A DNA stretch of 64,000 bases from Azadirachta indica (Eukaryota; Streptophyta; Magnoliopsida; Sapindales; Meliaceae), in the NCBI GenBank assembly GCA_022749755.1, contig CM040452.1, forward strand, positions 18,370,350-18,434,349, read 5' to 3'. This document shows positions 22,212-36,000 of this stretch, one piece after another. A program made the position numbers and the translations under genes. Each line of letters begins with the position of its first letter. The first letter of the stretch is position 1. Under the pieces are notes generated by a model. The model searched no databases. It was given only the letters and a program-made list of their open reading frames with translations, and had not been told where the DNA came from.

Positions 22212-25200
22212 ATGGTCATCGGAGTCTCCTCCACTCCCGGCACTCAAAAGTGGCCTTTTTCCGCTACTGCCTCTTCTTCTCGCCTTATCTCTCTCGCTTC
22301 TTCCTCTAAACCTCGGAAAAGGTTCAGTGCTTCTCTCTAGTTTGTTATATTATGCCGTTTTCTCTTGTGGTTTCTATTTTCTTTATATCTTTTGCTTTCT
22401 GGGATTTCGATGGTTATGTAATGCCCACTTGCTACTTTTTTCATCGGAGAAGTTAAAGGTTGTATTTTTTGCTGTGTGTAGCTTTTTCTATCTGGGCTTT
22501 AAAGATTATGTGACACCCACATTTTATTTGTATCGTTCAAGTAACTAAAAATTACATTCTTTCATGTTGTTTATAACTTTTACGGGGTGGGTTTAAAGAT
22601 TACTTGTTCACTCGTTTTAGTCGTGGGTTTATTTCTCTGTTGCTTTCTCTCTTTGTGTTTTTCTTATAAAACACTCCTTTAGCTTTGACTACTACTCTCG
22701 AACATGTGTTTTTTGATTAATAGAGGATTCGTTATCCTAGAATTTTAGATTATTTGGTACTTGGGTGTTTTATTGTGGTTTTTTGTTCTTTAAAGCAGAG
22801 TTAACGCAGACCACTCTGTTTGCTTATGAGATTTTGAGTTCTTTATTGTTTTACATTTGGATTTTACTATTATTTTATGCTTAATTGTTCTTTTGTTGCT
22901 GTTACATTAATGAATGGTTTCTGGCATGACATATCTTTGCTGTTTGTGGAATGTGAAGCACTTGGGGTTTATATATTATTGTCAGATTTTGGGTGTTCAT
23001 TTTGTTTTGATTTGTGAGTTTGATGATAGTCTCTTGCATATGAAATCCACAGCTTGTATAAGTTTATATCATAAAAAATTGCAGGTTGGATTCCATTAAA
23101 ACGCATATGAAATTACACCGATATGCTCTTATATGGTTACTGAACCAAGCATAAAATAAGAAAGAAAAGAAAAAAAATTATGAAGTAGACCAGAAACCAT
23201 TGATAAAAGTTAGTAAAACAAGATGAATCCACACATTTCTCTTCGAACTACATCCACGTAAAGTTTTTAGCATTTGGATTATGAATGACTTTGGTGAATA
23301 AAGGGCTTAGAGGGAAATCAACATAACTGGCTGAGGTAGACATTTAAAGGCCTTTAATATTCAAACTGGATCTAGAATACTAGCAGTTTCCACAATTATT
23401 TAGCTATTTAGACTATCTGTGCTAAGAATTTGCTAATTTTTCATCTATAATTACTGTCAGATAGGCTTCGTTGCAGTTGGCTTTCAAGAGTATAGATCTT
23501 TTTGAGTGTCCCATTTTTTAGCCTTGTTATCTGTATGGGATATTTGATATGTGATCACTGAATATAGAATCAGAAGGTAAATTAAGCATGGGATGCTTAG
23601 GTCTTGTGGAAGATGGTGTTGAAGGAAAGAAATTAATGAGGCCAGAGATTAATTGAAATTTTGGATTGTAGGATGTTTCATACAGTATCCTATGCTTCTA
23701 TTCCTTTGTTATTTGACCCATGCATGCCATGCTAAATTCTATTTGCTGCTGTGGATGTTTGAAGTGTTCTCTGTGTCTTGCTTTGCATGCAACAAGAAAT
23801 ACATTATCATGGTTGGTTCACCTTTTACTGTCTTTGATAATGTTTCTATTGATATGAAATGTAGGAGAGAAGTCTGCCTAATCAACAAAGCATTTCCCAA
23901 GATTACCATGTTTGGTACTTACTCACAGTTTTATGGTTCATGTCACCAAGTTGGGGAATCTCCCATTAATAAATGTGATTATATACTTAATGCGAATGCA
24001 TCACCACCTAAGATGATCCCCCGCAACCAAAGTTGGAATAGTTTCAACAAAAAATCTTTTGGAAATGTAATTGTTAGCCAACCAAAAGTAGACAAAAAAA
24101 GAGAACAAGGTTTCAGAAATTTTGGTCATGAACAATTTCAAAACAATCCTCATAGAGTTTATGGACCAATGCCAGCAGAAAGTACTAACCACATCCCAAG
24201 AAGTTGGGATCAAGAAAGGAGAAGACTGCAGGAAAGTAAAGCAGAAGCGTCTCTTCACTCTAAGACTAGGTGCTTGCAGGGTGAAGTGAGAGTTGCTGAA
24301 ACTCAAGAAAGCAAACAAGCCACTGGTGTAACCATATCCAAAATGCTGAAATCCATCCGTGATGGAACGGTTACTTCATCTAAGACTGAGTGCTTACAAG
24401 ATGAAGTGGCAACTGCAGAAGCTCAAGTGAGCAAACAAGCCGCTGCTGTAACCACTACCAATGTGCTGTATTTTATGCATGACAGACCAGTTACTTCATC
24501 AAAGCCTGAGTGCATCCAAGCTGGTAGTTCCTATTCATTAAATCAAGAAACAATGAATCCTAAACAAAGTCATCTACTGGAACTTAAGCTGGATAAGAAT
24601 AATAATCAGGAACATGGGCATGCCAGAAGCAGTGTGGAGCGTGGTTCAAATCCTAACCATGAAGAATCTATGACAGATAGTACTGATCCAAAGTTTACTG
24701 GTAACAAAAAGGTAGACAAGACAAATCTATCACCGGCAGATCTTCACAAGAAACTTGCTAGCGTCTACAGCAATGTCATGGTTGTTGATAATGTTTCTGC
24801 TGCAAAAGAAGTTGTTAGGAAGCTTACACATGAATATAAGCATCTTGTCCATGCATGTGATACTGAGGTACTTAGTAGCTTTTTCTTTTACCCGTTTATT
24901 ATGTAGTTTTGTGTTGCAGTGGAGAAGCACACTTTTATTCAGATGCATACTCTGGATTTGTACATGTATGAATCTAATGATAGCATATTTACAGGTTGCC
25001 AAGATTGATGTGAAGCAAGAAACACCTGTAGATCATGGAGAGATGATATGCTTCAGTATTTATTCTGGACCAACAGCAAATTTTGGAAATGGGAAGTCCT
25101 GTATCTGGGTTGATCTTCTTGATGGTGATGGCAGGGGCCTTTTAAATGAATTTGCTCCATTTTTTGAGGATCAATCCATCAAAAAGGTGAACCCTCCCAC

Positions 25201-28200
25201 TCCATCCACTGAATTTCTCTCCTGTTTGTTTTCCTCTCAATCTGCAGCACCTTTGGATTGGCATATTATCATCTGCTTTGCAGCATGTTTCAAACATTGG
25301 ACTTGCAACTTGTTTCTTTGATTGGGAAATTCTGGACAATTGATTTTTCGCATATTGAAATGGCTACTGGAAATGTCTTTTATTATATCCATTAGTCATT
25401 ATGTGGTTGCTGCATGTTTCAAGCATTGGACTTGCAACTCGTTTCTTTGATTGGGAAAGTCTGGACAATTGATTTTTTGCATATTGTGATTTCTCTTCAT
25501 TGCAAAAGTTATAGTATCATCAGATGGAGTTTTGGTATCATTTTTGTGCAGTGATAGGTTTAGGGAGATCGTCTTAGCTCCTGCATTTGCTCTTCAAGTC
25601 TGTTGTTCTTGACCTAAGTTGCATTCCTGTTGTATTCTATCAGGTTACCCTGTACATCCAAGTTTGCACTACGTTCTCCAACCCGTTTGCTAAAAACATC
25701 AATTGTCCACAGACTTGATGCAAATTTAAAATTCTAATTTTCCCCCCAAAGTTACCTTTTCATATTAGCCAAGGGAAAAGTATGTCATAAGCTGATTAAA
25801 GATAGTAAAATAATCTACTCCTACTCACATCCTTATACTAACCGTCTCTTCTGTATCTCTCTTTTCTGTTTTTGTCTTTGTGTGTGGAGTTTGAGATTAT
25901 TAGAGCAGTTTTTACCTTCTATAGATGTATCTGCTCTGATTCTTTTGCTGGATTGTACAGTTCTGACTGCTTCACTCCATATAAGATAAATTATGCTGTC
26001 TGCTTCTTTCTCATGATCTTAAATTAAGAAGTTCAGCTACCATTTTTGTAGGTTTGGCATAACTACAGCTTTGATAACCATGTTATAGAGAACTACGGGC
26101 TTAAGATTTCTGGTTTTTTCGCTGACACAATGCATATGGCGCGACTTTGGGATTCATCAAGACGAACAGAGGGTGGGTACAGTCTTGAAGCACTTACAGG
26201 TGATCAGAGAGTTGTGTCTAAGGCTGAGACAGGTTATCAAGTAAAGGATTTGATGGGTAAAATATCAATGAAAACAATTTTTGGCAGGAGAAAAGTGAAA
26301 AAGGATGGATCTGAAGGCAAAATGATCACTATTCCTCCTGTAGATGAGCTTCAAAGAGAAGAACGAAAATTGTGGATTTGTTATTCTGCCTTAGATGCAA
26401 TAAGCACGCTGAACCTTTTTGAGAGCTTGAAAAAGAAACTATCAAATATGGCATGGATATTGGATGGGAAACCAGTTCTAGGAAAATCCATGTTCAACTT
26501 CTATCAGCAATACTGGCAACCATTTGGTGAGATTCTAGTTAAAATGGAAACTGAGGGGATGTTGGTTGATCGGACTTACCTTGCTGAGATTGAGAAGGTG
26601 GCCAAAGCGGAGCAAGAAGCTGCTGTTAACAGGTTTCGCAATTGGGCTTGTAAGTATTGTCCTGATGCCAGGTATATGAATGTAGGAAGTGATACACAAC
26701 TTCGGCAGCTCTTATTTGGTGGCACCCTAAATAGGTACAAAACAAATAGTTCTCACATTGATGCATCAATACATTTGTTTTGTGTTTATTTTTCAGTGGG
26801 CAGTGAAAGGTTTAAATGTTGTAGGTAATGATTTTTTCTTTTTTGTTGCATTGTCCTGTGAAAATGTGTACCGTTGAAGAAAATGGAGGATTTTGTTTTT
26901 TTCAGTTGCATAACGAAACGTAATCTAGTTCCATTCTGCAAACAGAAATGTGATTAACATGAAAACCATAATTTTGAGAATGATCATTGCCAAATAGACT
27001 TTTTATTATGACTTAATGTCTTTGATATTAGCAAGGACTCGTTTCAGAATGACCCTTCTAGAATTGTCCTGGAATTTCAAATGTGTAATATGATCTGATT
27101 CATGGTTTAGAATACTAAAAATGAATTCTGCAATACCCTCGAAAAGTTTTCTTTCACACTAAAAAGTCATTACAAGTTTACTGATTCATTGTTACAACTG
27201 GAGGATTTACATATTTCGCAGAGACTACCAAATTTGCCACTGCCACATTTTTGTTAGCTCCAATTTTCAATATGCTTCAGTTGAGAGACAGCATCTAGTT
27301 AGCTTTATTAGTTGAGTCACAAAGCAAAAATATCGTGTTTGCGTGACACTGTGGGAAGAGTGAATTTTTCCCATTTCCTTTTTTTTTTCTAATTAAAAAA
27401 AAAAAGTCAATCTCATATGACTTAAATTCCAGAACATTGTCAAGCAAGATTTGTTGCTTTCTTATATAGTGGACATAGCCTAATGTTGCTAAGGAAAGCT
27501 TTGGAGGCCTGACTTGTTTGTTTCTTATTTTAGCAAGGACTGCAATGAGAGTCTTCCTGAGGAGAGAATTTTTAAAGTTCCCAACACTGAAGGAGTGATT
27601 GAAGAAGGTAAGAAGACTGCCTCAAAATATCGCAATATCAGGCTGTGCAGCATTGGTGTTCATCTGCCCACTGAGAAGTATACAGCCACTGGTTGGCCCT
27701 CAGTTAGTGGAGATGCTTTAAAGTCCTTGGCCGGGAACATTTCTGCACAGTATGATTTTGTTGATGCAACTGATGACTTGCCCTTAGAGGATGATTCTGG
27801 AAGTACAGAAGAGACAGATGTTTCTGAAACAAATAACTCAACTGTGCACAAGGAAGCAGAAACATCTGCACCTGTAACAAATATTAAAATATTTGGAACA
27901 GAGGAGGAAGCAAGGGAAGCTTGCCAAGCCATTGCTGCTTTATGTGAAGTTTGCTCTATTGACTCCTTGATATCCAACTTCATCCTTCCTTTGCAGGTGA
28001 TTTCTATTGCCTTCTTTCACTATTTATGCATGTTGGTCTTCCATTTTACTGGAAAATTAAATCTGTATTTTGATTTTGTCTACTACTAGCTATGTCTACC
28101 TCTGTGCTTCAAGATTTTGTCTGCTATTTGCCTATCTAAAAACAATTGAGGGAAAAAAACATGTATTGAAATTGTCAGTAGAACCTGTCTTTCACATGAC

Positions 28201-31200
28201 GCTTATTTACCTTGCAGGATTCTTCTATTATTTTGTGTTATATTTTTTGTCAGTGATTCAACAGTATTTTGTAGATCTGATATAAGATTTCTGTTAATCT
28301 GCATCAGGAGTTCTCATTATTTGAAAATCTGATGTTCTTTATGCTTCTTATCCGTTTGTCCTTTTCTTGCTTCCCTGTCGTTAGCATACTAGTGTGCTCC
28401 TGAAGTACAAATTATTACACATACCTGGTTTGACTGAAATCAAAACCTTTCATCTGAAGCATGCAAATGTTAGATCTATAAGAAGGATAAAACCTTCATT
28501 CATGAGAGCCGATTCCTTTATTTTTGTAAGATTGACTCTGCATATTATGTTCTTTTAACAATATAAAATTCATTTCTTTCATTGGTTCTTTGTTTAGTTT
28601 TATTACATCAAATTTATGAAGATAACATTGGTTCTTTCTACCACAGGGGAGTAATGTATCAGGCAAGAATGGGCGTGTTCATTGTTCACTAAATATCAAC
28701 ACCGAAACTGGGCGCTTGTCTGCAAGGAGGCCAAATTTGCAGGTTAGTTTTTCTTGTTCATAGATCTGAATGATTTACCTCAATAGAATTATATTCTCAA
28801 CATTCTGACTCTTTGCTTCAATGTTAAGAGCTTTAGTACAGAAGATATTCAGTAATATGAATGTTTTGCATGGTCACAATCACTTTTGATGCTTATCATT
28901 GAATAAGCATGACCTCAGTTATCATGCAAGCATATTTTTAAAATCTACGATTGTTAAGAATGCTTTTTATCAATCTAATTGCATACTGTAATGTTGAAAT
29001 CCTATGGGACCGATTAATTCCAGGTTTCAACTCAAAAGTCATCCATATTTTCTTCATAAAATTTTCCGCTTGGGTTCACAGTATAAGGGGTTAGCTGTAT
29101 CTGGCTTGAGTTCTTTAGTAGTCATATTCTATGACATAAGAACCAATGACAGTAAAATTATGTTTATTCGTCATTTTGTTTACCAAAAATGATAGAAACT
29201 ATTGATTATCAATGTCTTTTACATGCAAAGCAGAATCAACCTGCTCTGGAGAAGGACCGGTATAAAATCCGTCAGGCATTCGTAGCTGCCCCTGGAAATT
29301 CTCTTATCGTTGCTGATTATGGGCAGGTAAGTTGATTGAATTATGTGCCTATTTTTTAAAATTTAATGTGTCCTTTGAAATGTTTATTCATGTTACAGCT
29401 AGAACTTAGAATTCTTGCACATCTTGCAAAATGTAAGAGCATGTTGGATGCCTTCGAAGCTGGTGGAGATTTCCATTCAAGGACTGCAATGAATATGTAT
29501 TCACATATACGTGATGCCGTTGAAGCTGGGCAAGTAATTCTTGAGTGGCATCCTCAACCTGGTGAAGAAAAACCTCCTGTTCCATTGTTAAAGGTAAACC
29601 TCAAAATCTTCTCATAATGTGGTAATGAATATTATTTCAAATGGCGGGACAAGTAATCAGTTTTGTCATTACCGTTTGGTTTCAGCTGTTTGTCTTTTGG
29701 CTTCTTTTTGTTTCTTAAATGGCATGCCTCATTTTATTCCCTTTATTTAGGGAGAAAGATAAGAAAATAGAATGTTGGCTTAGAATGTGCTGTGTTTGAG
29801 TTTTTCAAAAATCTGAAGTATGTTGAGGGCACAGTTGCTTCACTGATAATTACATACTGTGAAAAGTATTAACACATTATATTTTCTCTGGTTCTTTTAA
29901 ATTTTTATGATTGGCTTAGTGTGTGAGAGAGATGAATAGGTATTTTGTGTTACAGTTTATGAAAACTAATTTTAGTAAGAAAAAAAATCGATTCAAAGAG
30001 GGAAACAAAAAAAAAAAGAAGCATATATTAGGTAAGAAGAAACACCAAGTTAATAAGCTGCTCGTAAAAATTAGGGAAGGCCTAATGAAAAGATTTATAC
30101 AGTATAATCTGAAACAGCTTCCCAACGAAATATGAACATCTCAAAACACTTTTCCACTTCAAGTGAGTAAAGAAAGACAAAGTATCATGAAAAGTTTTTG
30201 AGAGCCAAGCCCAAAGAAAACTAGTTAGTGAAGTCTTCCGGCCAGAAGTAACTACGAAGAATGTACTATAATATTTTTAACTATTACATGTGAATCCATT
30301 TAATGCAAAGTAGTGTTTTCATTTGAAGAAAGTAATGAGAAATAATTGTTTCTGCTAGCTGGTTCCAACTGATTTGCGGACTTTGTGTTAGGATGCTTTC
30401 GGTTCTGAAAGAAGAAAAGCTAAAATGCTTAACTTTTCCATTGCATACGGGAAAACTCCAGTGGGCCTTGCTCGGGATTGGAAGGTATGCTTGTCTACTT
30501 GACCTGAAATTTATTAATTTGATTCATGAAAATATGGTGTCTGCCATCTCTATTCTCAGGTTTCGGTAGAGGAAGCAAAGCAAACAGTTGATCTCTGGTA
30601 TAAAGAAAGACAAGAAGTGCTTACTTGGCAAGAAGACCGTAAAAAAGAAGCCCGTAAACGTAAATGTGTTCATACATTGCTCGGAAGGGCTCGCCGTTTC
30701 CCATCAATGGAATCTGTTACACGTGCTCAAAGAAATCATATTGAACGGGCTGCTATTAATACACCAGTGCAGGTTGCTTTTTTTTCCATTGTGCACTTTA
30801 AATTTTATTGTTTCTCCTCTTTCTCACACACGCATTTGGTTGATTGTCACAGGGTAGTGCTGCTGATGTTGCCATGTGTGCCATGTTAGAAATATCAAAA
30901 AATAACCATTTGAAAGAGCTTGGATGGAGATTGCTTTTGCAGGTTTTCTTCTTGTCTGTGCTTAGTTTCTTTTCCATCATTGTGAGTGGTGTTGCTTCTT
31001 GTTTCCTTTAGATATTTAACGATATTGAGTTTTAGTCAGATCCAATTCCATATAAACCTCCGGACTCATTCCGATTGACTTCTTGCAGCTGCTGTCTAGA
31101 AAATTCTTGGCAAAAATCTAAATTAATATCAATTCTCTCTTCAATCGCAAATGCGTATGTATAGAGTATTATCTTTCATTGTCCTTTGGGTGGTCTGCTT

Positions 31201-31662
31201 CTAAAAAGTTGGTAAAGCAGATGTATCTATCATTTTTTCAATTGTTGTTCTATAACAGTGCAGAAGCAAAGAATCAAAGAGAAAACTCATCCAGCCTCAA
31301 TATGCATCATTTCAGTCAGTACTTAACTAGGCCTTTTGTTGCTTGCATTATATTCTACAAAATATCTTGTCTTGTCTTTGTCTGACATGCTCCTGGAATT
31401 TTACTTCTATAATCTTATGTGATTCATGTCCTCAGACTCTCTCCAAACGATCTCAAGTTTGAATTTTATTGCAAAAAATTGATTACTCTGTCGAAAGCAG
31501 GTTCATGATGAAGTAATCTTAGAAGGTCCAAGCGAGTCAGCTGAAGTTGCCAAGGCCATAGTTGTTGAATGCATGTCCAAACCCTTCAATGGGAAGAATA
31601 TTCTTAGAGTTGATCTCTCTGTTGATGCCAAGTGTGCTCAAAACTGGTATTCTGCCAAATAG
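22212..31662 (+). CDS. POLI: Organellar DNA polymerase I (plant POLIA/POLIB type)
   Basis: Twelve exons: 22212-22321, 23865-24867, 24995-25186, 26052-26734, 27534-27996, 28647-28742, 29234-29326, 29399-29593, 30392-30484, 30560-30772, 30853-30942, 31501-31662. They join without frame breaks into 1130 residues. The Ser-rich N-terminus (MVIGVSSTPGTQKWPFSATA) looks like a dual plastid/mitochondrial transit peptide. A long low-complexity linker follows, with a 40-residue tandem repeat. The 3'-5' exonuclease domain shows CDTEV, FADTMHMARLWD and YSALDA. The family-A polymerase domain shows DYGQLELRILAH (motif A), RRKAKMLNFSIAYGKT (motif B) and VHDEV (motif C). All catalytic carboxylates are present. 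The enzyme replicates and repairs plastid and mitochondrial DNA (known for Arabidopsis POLIA/B). It ends AQNWYSAK, as in the family. It is convergent with TOR1, about 0.86 kb between stop codons. Confidence 0.96.
24259..24528 (+). repeat. 120-bp in-frame tandem repeat in polymerase exon 2
   Basis: Units begin at 24259, 24379 and (partial) 24499. Each starts TC(T/A)AAG and encodes a 40-residue block of the form SK(T/P)xC(L/I)Q...SKQA...VTS. The repeat lies in the linker between transit peptide and exonuclease domain. Confidence 0.85.
25281..25492 (+). repeat. Partial tandem duplication in polymerase intron 3
   Basis: A segment of about 82 bp starting GCATGTTTCAA(A/G)CATTGG at 25283 recurs at 25412, a spacing of 129 bp, with few differences. 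Confidence 0.8.
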
Positions 31663-32526
31663 ATGATTTGTTTCGGGCCAGATGTGGATATTGGCTGAAC
31701 AGCAGAGACTTTTGACGCTGATGCAATAACGGAGTCCAATTCCCTAAATTTTGTTGGTTAGGGAATAAGTGCTAACATATTGAATTCACGTCAAATTTCT
31801 GCTACACTGATGACATGACAATCGGTGTGACTAAGGGTGCGGATGTAATTGAGTGGAGTGTGCTTTGATATCTGTAAGAATTGTAACCATTATCATGGCA
31901 TGCAGAAAATTGTCCCAAATGTAGAGTAGATTTTTAGTATGTAAGTATTGTATTCTGTAAATTTAAACATGCAATGCAACAATCCAACTTGATTTATTTT
32001 ATATGCTACTATTTATAATATGGTCATTTATCAATAGCTTGGCCATTATTAATGACTCTTTTGATGACCCCTAACCTGGGAACTAGCTATTTCATATTGG
32101 CTACTAGAGTGCTTACACATTGCTAGAAGGGTCAACTGCAAAAAAGCTTGAATGGATACATTGACACGTTTCTGACGAATGAAATGAACAGAAAATAGAC
32201 GTTGTTTCCACTACTTGCCACATTGCACAATACTGTATCCTCTTCTATTTATATTTTCTCCACTAATCCAATATAATAATTACACCACAAAATGAAGCAT
32301 AATCTTGCATATTGATTGAATATATGAAAACCATAAACATCATCCACTATGAACCAATCAATGTATTGATCCCCAACTTGCATATTTGTCTAAAATCTTA
32401 AAAGACTGTTCATTTGCCATTTAATTGATGCAAAATACATGATGGATAAAGTAAGCACCCCAAGCAAAAGTTTTGCTAACAATACAGAATCCCATATACC
32501 TATTACGTTATAGGCTCTTCAGCTGA
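31663..32526. other. Shared 3' intergenic region of POLI and TOR1
   Basis: Region between two convergent stop codons; it should contain both 3' UTRs and poly(A) signals. No further gene is seen. Confidence 0.6.
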
Positions 32527-33025
32527 CTATTTCTCAAACTGTTGCAGTTCAATTTCCCAGGCTGAGGCTAATTGCAGCAAAAGTTGGTCAGGTGCCACAC
32601 CTTCCCAGTCTTCAGGTGGGTCCATAGCTGAAGAAGCTTCGTTTAAGTTTAGCAACAGGTCCTTCTTCAATTCCATAGGAATTCCCAAGACATCGGGTCC
32701 ATTTTCCAGAACTATTTCTACCAGCTGAAGAATATAAAAAAATAGAGGTGAAGCACTCAATTAAATATTGGTTGAATGCCATTTATATAGACAAATAGGG
32801 CTGAAGAACAGATTATACAATGCAGGCAGCAATACAACATATCAATTCAAGAGAGAGGGAAAGCAGAAGGCTAAAAGAGTGCAATAAGAGGTCAACTTAA
32901 GTGATAATCAAAGTCCTTTCCTCTTCAGCGGTTAATGGAGCAACAATCAACTGGAAACTGCAGCTGATTGGAATTCTGGTTACTGATATTAATTTTAAGG
33001 CCAGAATCACATGAATCTCAACTCA

Positions 33026-33074
<49 letters not shown>

Positions 33075-36000
33075 TTGTTTGTTTATCTTGAATGGGGTTG
33101 CATACATACAAGAGCTATGGCTTTGTTGAAAAGACACCGCAGATCCACCTATGCTTTCAAATATGCTGCCTTCAATATAAAAATTGAAGCCAGAAGGAGC
33201 ATATGACATACTATCTTTGAAAATGAAAATAATCATGATTTGCAACAACTGTTTATTGCTTGAATAGCATTACTCATGCCCTAGATGACTCTCAGTTGTG
33301 AGACCAATAGCGTTTGTCATTATAATCAGCCCACTTTGTTTCCAGCTTAGGGGAACATTGCATGCAAGGAATAGTGGTGGTAATATTGAATATTACCCTC
33401 TATTTTGCAAAATGGTACTCATAATATTCTAGAAAGATCCTAAAATTCACACAAGAAACTTGGTCTACAACATATCTTACATCCATATTTTGCTACATAT
33501 TCTTGCCCAAGATCAATGCATTATACTAGCCTGTTACCTAAAATATTTTCAATTAATCCAGATTCAATGGATTAAGATTTGGAAGGTCATGAAATGCAGA
33601 TACGATGCAGAAACTCAGAGGTAGCTTAAATCAAAACTGAATACTAAGAAAAGCTCATACCTGCTGAATCCAAGATAGACAAATGTCAAACAAGTTCTGC
33701 TCTAACAGAAACTGCCCAATAGCATGCAAGACCTCATTTGCTACCTCATTGGACAGTTGGTCAATTACAGGTCCCGATCTGTCCATTAGCTTCACAAGTA
33801 AGAGATCATCCCCCGTAGAAACAACTTCAGCATAAGCTGTATCCATATCACCCACTTGCATGGCATCCATTGCATTAGTCCAAGAATTCCAGATTGGGTC
33901 CCTCTCTTGCACAATATTGTCACCTCCCATGGCTTCTGCTGTCAATTCAGGGACAGCAACCCTAGCAGACCGAGATATTCCGCCGTCTTCCCCAGCCACC
34001 CGAATGGCTTCCAGGGTAGCTTCATCTTTTGAAGCTTGCCAGACACTTCTGGCAGAAGGCCCCTCACCCATCCTAAGAGGTCCAGTCCCCTTCTCCCATG
34101 CCCTCCTCCCACCAACCTGATCACTCTCATGTTCTGATTTAGGCGACCTGCTATCAACAGGACCACCTCCTGGAGCCCTTCTAGAACCAACCTGTCCATT
34201 TCTGGAAGCACCATATGCAGGAAAATCCCAAGCATCAGACATGTCAGATCTCCAAGAAGGGCCCCTGCCCCTAATACCTGTAGCAACACCATCAGATTGG
34301 GAAAATCTTTCCCCAAATGGAGCCCGCCCATTATACTTGGCACCAGAGTATTCAGGGAAACCATTATACTTGCCTAACGATCTATTATTGGATCCTTCAA
34401 ACCCCATTGTAAAATTACCACCTCTCCTACCAGATGATATTGACAAATCCCGCGCCATGTCTTCAACAACTCTCTCAAGACCCCTAACCCTGTTTTCCAA
34501 AGTCACCATGCTATCATGAGACCCCCCCATGAAATCCTGCAAAATAAGATAAGCATCTTACTACTCATATCAATTGCAAAATCATGTGAAGGAGCCATTT
34601 CCTAATGAGAAATTCAAGGATACCTGCAACATACTCATGAGATGAGCTTGCTGTCTCTCTAGCTGCATCAATTGTCTCTGGATAGCCAACCAACTACCTT
34701 TGTTGTTAATAAAGGATCCTTCAGATTGGCTATCAGTCTTGGAAAAACCAGCACGATTTCCAGATAAGTCCCTTTCAACATCAGATATCCTCATTCTTGG
34801 GTCTTTTCCATTTATAACAGCACTTCCCCTGTCATGACTACGATGTTTACTATTAAGAGACCCAGAAAAGTCATCTGTCTGGGTGTTGCCCATGCGATTT
34901 GACCTTCCTCTTGAATCCAAGTCATTTGGTTCTGATTCTTCCTCGTTATTTGATTTTGAAGAGTTGAGACATCTACGAGGAACAACTACTTCAACCGGCA
35001 GATCACCCGAACCCCTTGTCTCAAGCTTCTGGAAAAATTCTGGGTTTAGCTCTTTGTCAGTTAAAGCAGGTGCTTTCTTCTTCAAAATCACTACTGCTTT
35101 ATCTGAAATGCTTCCAGCTTTTCCTTTGGAAAGAGATTCTGAAGTTGAGGAAGCACCATTGGATGGATCCTTGGCTGATGACTCTGATCTTTTATCATTA
35201 GGATTTGAATTCTTTGGGTCCTCAGCTGGTTCAGAAGAGTCACCATCTGCAACATTAAAAAATGATTCAGGAGAGAAACAAAGATTAGAATTTGAAGAGT
35301 CATTTAAGAAGGGAAATACCAGTAACATCTTACCAAGAGAAGCTTTCTGGTCATCTGATCCTGCGTCTCCTTTTCCAGCAATCTTCTTCCATGCTTGCAA
35401 TGCCTCATTCATACTATCTCTTACAGGTTTTATCTGCAAAACCATCGACAGATAATTAATGGAACATGATTCATAGTCCCGGACCACCGCCCCACACAAA
35501 CCTATTCCTAAGTTCTTTCTGATGAGCTCTCACAAATTATGCATCAAATTTTTGGAAAAGCTGCCAGAAAGCATGATATGTAAGTGTCAATGATAGCTTC
35601 TACACCAGTTGAGTCTAGCAAACCAGTCAAAGTGCTCTTCTCCCCCTATACATCTATTATGTTATTTCAGAAAAAGCCCGGCATAGTTTATTAAATTCCG
35701 TGGTCTTGAAAATATATCAATTTCTACTAGGACATTTTCTTTAGAGGTCAATACATAATCAATAGAACTACATATAATTCATACTAAATGATCCAACCTA
35801 TTGTGATGTCCGAAATAACATAACTAAAAAGCACAAATTTAAAGAATATATTGCAATGTGATAACCTTGGATCTAGACTATAAAAATAGATTTATAGAAA
35901 AAAAATACCAAAATAGGATGGTCATGCGAGGAAAACTAACTCTGGAAAGCTACCTTGTCAAATCGGCAAGCCTCTAGCACTGTCAGCGTAGAAGCAGCTC

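Noticed and set aside
23653..23864. Upstream extension of polymerase exon 2 as coding sequence
   Set aside because: The stretch is open but T-rich and intron-like; a good acceptor at 23864 joins in frame to the transit-peptide exon at 22212.
33018..33248. Minus-strand frame ending in an Arg-Glu repeat
   Set aside because: It is the CT microsatellite read through in TOR1 intron 5.
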